Positions 57,355 to 64,000 of a stretch of DNA of 64,000 nt are shown here, in pieces. Made by a program: the position numbers and the translations under genes. The notes beneath the pieces are model-generated. The model did no database searches, was not told where the DNA came from, and saw nothing but the letters and a program-made list of their open reading frames with translations. Origin of the DNA: Phaeosaccion multiseriatum (Eukaryota; Ochrophyta, other classes); contig OZ218952.1 of NCBI GenBank assembly GCA_965112735.1, positions 2,790,001 to 2,854,000 of the forward strand, read 5' to 3'. How positions within the stretch are numbered: position 1 is the stretch's first letter; the number at the start of each line of letters is the position of its first letter.

Positions 57355-59182
57355 GCAGCAAGAAAAAGGGGGGGCAGAGGAAGATGGAGGAGTAGGAGGA
57401 GGACAAGGGGGGGAAATAGACGGGATTGTGCCTGTAGAAAAAGCCCTCTTACCAATGGACGTGCTGGAGCTGGATGCACAGCAGCAGGCCGAAGGCGCGG
57501 AGGGGGGAGCGGCAGTAGCAGCAGCAGCAGCAGCAGCAGCAGAAGGTTCAGCGGACTATAGCACTGACAATGTTCTGGGGGAGCTGGCGGGCTTCACCTT
57601 GCCTCTGCTCGTGGTGTGGCTCTCCAGCCCAATTGTGAGTCTGGTGGACACCGCCGTAGTGGGCATGGGCAGCTCCGCCCAACTCGCTGCCCTGGGTCCT
57701 TCCACCTCCCTCTTTGACAGCGTGGCATACACGTGCATCTTCCTCGCCTCGGTTACCACAAACATTGTGGCCTCGGCCAATGCCATCGGAGATGAAGTGG
57801 CCGCCACAAGAGCCACCAACACGGGGTTGGTCATCGGTCTGGCAACAGGAGTCATCTGCACCGCTCTCTTCCTCTACTTTGGCCGGCCCATCATGTCTCT
57901 ATTCCTCGGGGCAGGCTCCCCGCTGCTGGACTTTACCATGCAATACCTCAACATCAGGGCGCTGGGCTACATTGGCGTGACGGTGGGGATGGTTCTCCAG
58001 GGCGTGTGCATGGCCAACAAGAACGTTCGCACGCCCCTCGTTTCCTGCGCAGTGGGCTCGGTGGTGAACTTGGTGTTCGACCTCATCCTCGTGTGCTGGC
58101 TCGGCATGGGCATTGCGGGGGCTGCCGTCGCCACCACGGTATCGCAGTACCTCGCGGCCTATGTGCTGTGGATTGAAGTCATGTCCGCGCCAAAGGTGGC
58201 GGAAGGGGAGGGTGGCGGGGCTGCTGCACTCGCCCCCAAGCGTGGAATAGGGCTGCCCACCTGGGGTGAAGCGAAGGAGTACATGGGCCTAGGGCTGCCT
58301 ACCGCCGCCGGACTGACGGCCCAGATTAGCACCGCCTCCATGCTCACCGTGGCTGCCAGCGCCTGCTCCACCGCCGCTCTGGCCGGTCACCAAGTGGTGT
58401 ACAGCATCTTTTTGCTCTTTTGCCCCGTGGGGGAGGCCATTAGCCAGACGGTGCAGGCCTTCTTGCCGGCGCTCATGTTCAACAAGACGCGGTCCCGCCA
58501 GCCGGGCAGGAAACGGGCCGCTGTGAAGCGAGCCATGGGGCGCAAGAAAGCCGTCAAGGAGCGACCTTCTGTGCTGGAGGACACCCTCACCCTGACCAAG
58601 GCCGGCGTGGGCATGGTCAAGACTGTGCTAGGCTTGGGGGCCATCTTCGGGGTGGCAGACATGATTCTCTCCGCCGCCATCCCCTGTGGACTGCCCATGT
58701 TGTTTACTCCCGACCGCGCCGTTTGGACGCACATTCGAGGGGGCTCCTTGTGGATGGGTGCAGGCATGTTGGTGCATGCTTTGACCATGACCTTTCAGGG
58801 CATTCTCATGGCGGCCAGAGAGGTGGGGACCATGTCCGCCATTTACATGCTCACCAGCGCCATGTTTTGCACCAAGTTTGGGCTGATGCGGGCAGGGGGC
58901 ATCACCAGCCTCAGCCTCTTGTGGAAGACGTTTTTCTGGTACCAAGTGACTCGTTGCGCGTTGTTTGGGGTGGCGGTGATGACGCGCAATCGCGATGCCT
59001 TTAAAGAGCACTGGGGGGGGCGCAAAGGTAAGCGAGCGGAGAAGAAGCGACAGGAGGCCCTATTGAGGCAGGGGGTCGTGGCCGCAGCTCCGACCATGCC
59101 AGAGCTCTTGTCTGGCGACGTTTCTCTCCAGTCGGGCTCGGACGACCAGCAACACCAGCATCCCCCTACCAGCGCGCAATAG
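56666..59182 (+). CDS. MATE-family transporter, probably plastid-targeted
   Basis: Single exon, 838 aa. The ATG at 56666 is the first in a frame that opens earlier without an ATG. The N-terminus has a basic stretch, a hydrophobic core (AGLIASLLL) and a GSAF cleavage-like motif followed by an Arg/Ser-rich segment. This resembles the bipartite plastid presequence of heterokont algae. A ~250-residue Gln/Gly-rich linker follows (CAG/CAA tract 57231-57363). The core starts at about residue 310 (GELAGFTLPLLVVWLSSPIV; SLVDTAVVGM) and has about 12 hydrophobic segments typical of the DinF-like MATE branch: cation-coupled export of organic compounds. A basic loop (RKRAAVKRAMGRKKAV) splits the two halves. 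Substrate unknown. It is divergent from the thioesterase-like gene across a transposon cluster. Confidence 0.88.
57231..57363 (+). repeat. CAG/CAA array encoding poly-Gln in the MATE gene
   Basis: Mixed CAG and CAA codons with a few CCA/CTG, giving ~40 Gln with Pro interruptions in the linker between presequence and transporter core. Confidence 0.93.
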
Positions 59183-59846
59183 CAGCAGCAGGAGGGGGAG
59201 TGTGGAGGGGAACACGGCACAGCACAACACACACACACACACACACACACAATCTCCAGCACAGCCGCAAGGGGCAATGGAATCGAACTCGAGAACTCGC
59301 GATCTGGGAGAGCTCCTGCAAAAGCAACGGCAGTGGCAGCGGCAGTAGCAGCAGCACCAGCGGTGGGTGGACGTCTCGTCTCTGGGGAGGACAGTTTTTT
59401 GGCACTGTGTCTCTCCTCAGTCTACTTTTTTGAAGAGAGTGGTATTTGTTCTGTTGCTGCACAGAGGTGGGGATGGGTGCGGCTAGTGTAAGGCTGTATG
59501 TACATAGCGAACGACCCACAGTTCGTAGGAGGGGGGGGGGGGGGGCAGATGAGTAGCTCTAAAATGTCTATTTGTTTCAGAGTTTCAGCATTCTTTCTTT
59601 GGCTTCAATCAAGCCTCTGCGCCCTGGGCTGGCCTCCGGGACGTACTCTAAGCATTCGCCCCCCCCCCGCTACTAGCGTCTTTAGCTGGCACCAAGAGCA
59701 GCGGACTCTGACCCTCTGCTGGGGCGGCACGGTAGGGTTCCACCCGGGCACGGGATGGTCGCTCTCAAAGGTTGGGTTCACGCACCACCCACACACCCAC
59801 ACACCCACCTGCTGATAGGGAGAGGCACACGCACACACACACACAC
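59183..59846. other. Intergenic sequence downstream of the MATE gene
   Basis: Contains a short CA run near 59226-59251 and poly-G and poly-C homopolymers near 59530 and 59660. I see no gene or structured RNA. Confidence 0.5.
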
Positions 59847-60024
59847 TCGACTCCTGACGTGCGTGTTATCGACGTATTCTCGATAACATGCTATCGGCCG
59901 CCGGCGATGGCATATAGCAAGCCCTGGCGCTGGCGCCGGCGGGGGGGGGGGGGGGCGACAGGCCGTTCGGTAGCAAGTCAAGGCAGCCTGACGCCGGCGA
60001 TAGCAGATAGCACGTCGGGGGTCG
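59847..60024. mobile_element. MITE-like element related to the 55753-55862 copy
   Basis: The left end CGACTCCTGACGTGCGTG and right end (complement CGACCCCCGACGTGCTATC) match the termini of the 110-bp element. The interior has the same CGATAACATGCTATCG and CTGGCGCCGGCG palindromes plus a G15 run. It is more diverged, with no clear target duplication. Confidence 0.65.
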
Positions 60025-60271
60025 CCCCCCCCCCCTTTCCAGCCAAGACACTTAAAAGGCGATTGGCGTAGTGCAGTGCACAAAAGTTGGGGGTCTTGCT
60101 GCACTCCCTTCACCCACCCCTACCTGGGACGCGTAACCAAAACTGCTCAACTCGGCGATAAAGGCACTTTAAGGGGGAGTCGGCCGAGGGGAGGGCCCGC
60201 TGGGCTGCAAGACACCCTTATGTAAGGCCCGCATGGCCCTTAAGGAACAGGAGTTTTGCTTCTGTCGTTCG

Positions 60272-60302
60272 GTGATCATCAATGATCACAAATGGTGATC
60301 AC
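60272..60302. promoter_or_regulatory. Triple TGATCA palindrome upstream of a bactofilin gene
   Basis: TGATCA occurs at 60273-60278, 60283-60288 and 60296-60301, about 190-215 bp before the start codon. The outer copies form an inverted GTGATCA...TGATCAC pair. A factor-binding cluster or a hairpin is possible; function is inferred. Confidence 0.4.
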
Positions 60303-60486
60303 AAGTAGCCAGCAAACGAGCTGAAACTAGAAATTTTCACCTCCTCTCACTTACTTCCTCTCCTCCATAGATGGCACTTCTCCTCCTTTGTGCCAAGTAG
60401 TAGTAGTAAGTATACCCTTGTTTGTGCTTCTTGCCTTTGGCGAACTGAATAAACAGACAAACGTACACACACAAACGTACAGGCTC

Positions 60487-62139
60487 ATGTCTCTACATGG
60501 AGGCCCTGGGGATGGTGAAGAGGCAGCAGCAGCAGCAGGAGGAGGAGGAGGAGGAGGAGGAGGAGGAGGAGGAGGATCAGCAGGAGGAGCACCAGTAGGA
60601 GCAGCAGCAGGAGCAGGGGGAGGACGAGGAGGGGCACCAGCAGGAGGAGGAGGACGAGGAGGACGAGGAGGAGAAGCACCAGGACTCCACCCTCCAGCAG
60701 TAGAGTCTGGAAGGGCCCCTGATAAGCAGCAAACAGGGTCGCAGCAGCTCTTTAAAAAGATGACAGCGTGGCGGATAGGAAAGGGCGCGGTAAAGGAGAA
60801 AGACGTGACGCCAGACGAAAGCCTCAAGGGGCCGAGCACAAATAGCAACCCGAGTGTAGTGAAGGAAGAAGATGACGGGGAGGAGGGGGAGAGCGGGGGT
60901 GGACGTGGCAGTAGTAGCGGCCTCAACATGGAGCACAGCATTAGCGGCTTGGACGATGACGAGAGCGTGGGCGGCTTTATGATGAACATGGGGCAGGAGC
61001 TGATGAAGCGAAGGGAAAAGCAGGAAAGGGAAAGGCAGTATAACGAGGAGCAACGGCTGAAAAAGCAGGCACAGGAGAAGAAGTTCAAGGGGTTGGGCCG
61101 GATATCTTCGTGGCGGTTCCAGCGAGGTAGTGGCGGCAGTGGAAAGGAGAGCGCGGTGAGCAGCAGCAGAGAGGGAGGTGACGTGCCGGCGCCGCCGCGC
61201 AGTGAAGCTCAGCTAAGCGGGGTTAGTAGCGACTACCTAAATCACTCGGGCAGGCCTCCTCCAGTGAAGGTGTACGAAGAGTCGAGTAGCGATGGGACGG
61301 TGGTACAAGATGACATAATCTCGGTCGGCAACTTTTTGCTGGGGCTGGCCATGGGGGGCAGCAGCGGTGGGGGTGGGGCGAGGGGTGAAGAAAAGGTAGG
61401 GGGCGACAGCTCAAAGGACCTCGACTCGTTGAGTTCGCGCACCGCAGCGGCGGATGACAAGCAGGGTGGTGGGGGCGGGAAACAAGACGAGCAGAAGATG
61501 AGCTTTGAGGACTTCCTACTGGAGCAGAGCAAGGGAAATAGTGTCATGTACGAAGAGGAGCTTGGGTGGAAGAGCGTCGGGGAGGCAGACAAGCGGAGGC
61601 AGCAGCAGCAGCAGCAGCAGGAGCAGCAGGCATTGGGCGCCGTTGCCATCGAAGAGGAGGAGGACGACGACGACGACGACGACGACGACGAGGAGGAGGC
61701 GGAGGAGGAGGAGGAGGAGGAGGAGGAGGAGGAGGAGGAGGAGGAGGAGGAGGGGGAGGAGGGGGAGGACGAGGAAGCAAGCCCGGCCTCCATCACGCCT
61801 TTTGTCAACGCCGACGGTGTCATGGAAGTTGGGGAGAACTGCGTAGTCACCAAGGACTTGAAATCGAAAAACGGCGCCATTCTGGTCCGGGGCAAGGTAC
61901 TGGACTGCGTACTTCATGGGGGAAACATTTTCATCGAGGAAGGAGGCGAGGTTCAATGCCGATCCACCGAATGTACCAACATGGAGGTGGCCGGGTCCTT
62001 CCGCGGCAAGCTGACGTGTAGCAACGAGCTGTTCGTACGCAACACCGGCTCTGCGATGGGGAACATTACGTTTGATGCCATGGTGGTGGAGGAAGGGGCC
62101 TTGGTGGAGGGCCAGTTTGCATATAGTGGCAGCGAGTAG
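60487..62139 (+). CDS. Bactofilin-domain protein
   Basis: Single exon, 550 aa, from the ATG at 60487 (MSLHGGPGDG). The low-complexity N-terminus holds poly-Gly, a basic helical stretch (LMKRREKQERERQYNEEQRL), and Asp/Glu runs at about residues 395-435. The C-terminal ~110 residues form a bactofilin (DUF583-type) beta-helix: VMEVGENCVVTKDLKSKNGA, VLDCVLHGGNIFIEEGGEV, MEVAGSFRGKLTCSNELFV and ITFDAMVVEEGALVEGQF, with regular G-x-hydrophobic rungs. Bactofilins polymerise into nucleotide-independent filaments in bacteria, and eukaryotic members are known mainly from algae. Next to a second bactofilin gene in the same direction, so tandem duplication is plausible. Scaffold role inferred. Confidence 0.85.
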   Translation: MSLHGGPGDGEEAAAAAGGGGGGGGGGGGGSAGGAPVGAAAGAGGGRGGAPAGGGGRGGRGGEAPGLHPPAVESGRAPDKQQTGSQQLFKKMTAWRIGKGAVKEKDVTPDESLKGPSTNSNPSVVKEEDDGEEGESGGGRGSSSGLNMEHSISGLDDDESVGGFMMNMGQELMKRREKQERERQYNEEQRLKKQAQEKKFKGLGRISSWRFQRGSGGSGKESAVSSSREGGDVPAPPRSEAQLSGVSSDYLNHSGRPPPVKVYEESSSDGTVVQDDIISVGNFLLGLAMGGSSGGGGARGEEKVGGDSSKDLDSLSSRTAAADDKQGGGGGKQDEQKMSFEDFLLEQSKGNSVMYEEELGWKSVGEADKRRQQQQQQQEQQALGAVAIEEEEDDDDDDDDDEEEAEEEEEEEEEEEEEEEEEGEEGEDEEASPASITPFVNADGVMEVGENCVVTKDLKSKNGAILVRGKVLDCVLHGGNIFIEEGGEVQCRSTECTNMEVAGSFRGKLTCSNELFVRNTGSAMGNITFDAMVVEEGALVEGQFAYSGSE

Positions 62140-62236
62140 TAGTAAGGCAGCAAGGCAGAGCAAGCAGGCAGGCAGGATAGAAGCAGTGAGAGACAACACA
62201 TGTACAGCACACCGGTTACCCCGCCTGCAATTGATT

Positions 62237-62242
62237 AATAAA
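62237..62242 (+). terminator. Candidate polyadenylation signal of the first bactofilin gene
   Basis: AATAAA about 95 bp after the stop codon, in a locally AT-rich stretch. Confidence 0.45.
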
Positions 62243-62819
62243 ATTGAAGCGGGGGTTGTTTTCTCTGGTTCTGTGCCGTAGCCCCCTCCTGCCTTCGGGC
62301 TGAGCTTATGGTTAGGCCAGCGCTGGCTTCTCAACTTTCACCCTTCTGGCTTCTCTCTTTCCCACTGGTGACTGGCTTCTGCTGGTCGCAGTCCAGCCCC
62401 TGGCTTCTCGGCTTTCGGCGGCCAGGCCAGGAGACCTGTGGCCCCCGATAAGAGAACAGAGAACCCTGGCGATCGGCCCTGGACAAGGTTATCTGATTAT
62501 TAGCGCACACTGTAGGGTTGATGGTGGGGGCCGACGGCAACCGCACTCGGGAGGGCTTCCGAGCTGCGGTTGTGTCGTGCCCCCTGGGGAAGCCCTTTTG
62601 TTGCCGGCCTTGAATACGGCCTTATCATCAAGGAAATCAAATCCCAGAGAGAAGGCTCCAGAGAATGCATTGAACGGTGTTTGTCCATTGCTTGTGCCCC
62701 TTGTTGGTGTGGTTAGACCGGGCGGGACGCAAAGTGCAAAAAGGTTCCCCGGGCCATGGGGTGCGCCCTGCTCAGGAGCCTCCTCTTGACGGACGTGCTC
62801 TTCATGTGGCGTCTCGAAC
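62243..62819. other. Intergenic region between the two bactofilin genes
   Basis: The first part has four spaced copies of CTGGCTTCT (62320-62410). The rest is non-repetitive. A minus-strand open frame crosses it and runs into the next gene, with no recognisable product. The promoter of the second bactofilin gene presumably lies here. Confidence 0.5.
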
Positions 62820-63905
62820 ATGCATGAGGGGCTTCCCAGCGTTGAGGAGGACGAGGCTGCTCCTTCTTCGTCGCAACAGCAGCAGCAGCAGCAGGGGGGG
62901 GAGGTGAGGGGGGAGGAGAAGGGGACGCGACGAACGGAACCCGGGCTGAGCACAACCTCGCCAGCGTCGCCAGAGTCCGCCGCTGGAGGGCAGGAAGGTG
63001 GCAATATCATGGCCAAGGCGTCCGGCACACAGGGTGTGAAGCCAAGACCATCAGGAGGGGCGCTCCCGAGCAAAGTCATTACGGTGGGACCAGAGGAGTT
63101 GATGACAGACCTTAATGTGGGCGAGATTTTAGAGGACGGTGACACGCTCTTTGTGGTGCAGGGCAAGGTGCGGCAGTCCGTGGTAAAGACCAAGGTAGTG
63201 CATGTGTTTGGGACCTTTGAGGGAAAGATCGAGGCAGACTCAGTCGAGGTACGTTGAGTTTGTGAGTGAGTGAGGGAGGGAGTGGTATGCTGTTTGCTTG
63301 CATGGGAGTGGGGGCGGTGCTGTTATCAGGCGAGGGAGAGGGATGCGCGAGTGGGAGGGTGTGGTCAGGGCGAAGGGCATGTGAGTGGAGCTGATAACAC
63401 ATAGGGAAGCCTCGCTGGTATCATTGGTCATGCAATGAGAATGCTGAGTTGCAAGTTAAAGGCCAAGCACTACAGAAAACGTCGACACCGCTCACACTCC
63501 AAGGACGCTACCCCACAGGTCTTCGACGGGGGGCTTTTAGTAGGCACAGTGGAGGTACGAACCGCAGTGCTGTCGGGCCAATCCCGGGGAGCGCTCCTTG
63601 TCTCTGAAAGGCTTTTGGTGACCAGCACAGGCAAGGGCAATGGCTGTATACGATATGGAACCTTGGGGGTGGAGCGGGGCGGAAGGTTGACCGGGGATCT
63701 CAGGAGAGCTATCCCGAACTCTCCCTCCACTGTAGTCATGACAGAAGAAGAGAAAGACAAGGCAGCAGCGGCGGTCGCCAACGATGGAGTAGGAGGCCAG
63801 GGAGGGGGGGCGGCAGCAGCAATCAGGAGGAGGGAAGGGCGGAGGGGAGGAGGCAGCAGACTTGCGGCAGCGGCAGCGGCAGCGGCAGAAGGAAATGGAC
63901 GTTGA
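62820..63905 (+). CDS. Second bactofilin-domain protein, 3' end uncertain
   Basis: Exons 62820-63248 and 63519-63905 join in phase 0 (271 aa). The bactofilin core is split by the intron: LNVGEILEDGDTLFVVQGKV, VVHVFGTFEGKIEADSVE, then VFDGGLLVGTVEVRTAVL, ALLVSERLLVTSTGKGNG and LGVERGGRLTGDL. After the core the frame turns into Gly/Arg/Ala low complexity and stops at 63903-63905. The next frame over is open from about 63793 to the window end and reads like protein (KEMDVDDAVPPRRSKGNLVL). Either a short intron or a base-count error in the G run near 63801-63810 may hide a longer C-terminus, so treat the 3' end as provisional. Confidence 0.75.
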
Positions 63906-64000
63906 CGACGCCGTGCCTCCGAGACGGTCCAAGGGAAACTTGGTGCTACAACTGGCAAAGATGGATCTCATGAGGGGGGAAGGGGGAGGGGCGGATTACC

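Noticed and set aside
62489-63193. 234-codon minus-strand frame between the bactofilin genes
   Set aside because: Over half is antisense to bactofilin exon 1; the rest has no recognised motif and a low-complexity look.

Overview
This is a gene-dense, GC-rich eukaryotic nuclear window. Every spliced gene can be joined through GT...AG introns that keep the reading frame, and there are no bacterial operons. The organism is probably a photosynthetic stramenopile (heterokont) or a related alga with a red-derived complex plastid. The evidence is a MATE transporter whose N-terminus looks like a signal peptide ending in a GSAF motif, a protist-type channel-like adenylate cyclase, and two bactofilin-domain genes. 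A sperm-tail PG-rich repeat gene suggests a flagellated stage. These assignments come from reading motifs by eye; no database search was possible.

Layout: (1) 1-2443: a possible partial exon on the minus strand, a palindromic tandem repeat, and a DIX-like/ELMO-domain gene (-). (2) 2696-5788: an STPGR flagellar-type gene (+). (3) 6608-17129: a 12-exon adenylate cyclase with an ion-channel-like N-terminus (-), whose introns are packed with microsatellites. (4) 17966-28126: a 5-exon gene for a ~3143-residue membrane-anchored coiled-coil protein (+). (5) 28597-32990: an IQ-motif protein of unknown function (-). (6) 33170-44686: a 16-exon gene ending in a CBS-domain pair (+), with a 1.5 kb 23-bp minisatellite in one intron. 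(7) 44687-50967: a TIR element and a 5.75 kb array of the same 23-bp minisatellite. (8) 50968-54616: a type II thioesterase-like gene (-) that has lost its nucleophile Ser and catalytic His. (9) 54617-56665: a cluster of short non-autonomous TIR elements and an ankyrin-like relic. (10) 56666-59182: the MATE transporter (+). (11) 59183-64000: two bactofilin genes in the same orientation (+).

Most genes lie in divergent or convergent pairs with short shared intergenic spaces. Simple repeats are exceptional in number and length. CTC/GGA, CAG, AGT, ACTC, CCCT, CA, AAC and GTAC arrays occur in introns, in exons (poly-Gly, poly-Asn, poly-Glu, poly-Gln) and at stop codons and splice sites. The long ORFs across these arrays are artefacts.

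The most notable observations are the enzyme-like proteins with altered catalytic residues (pseudo-thioesterase, cyclase lacking the usual transition-state Arg, ELMO domain with Lys for Arg), a 458-bp transposon-like element with perfect 30-bp terminal inverted repeats and a 6-bp target duplication, a second short TIR family, and the two-locus 23-bp minisatellite with higher-order structure.
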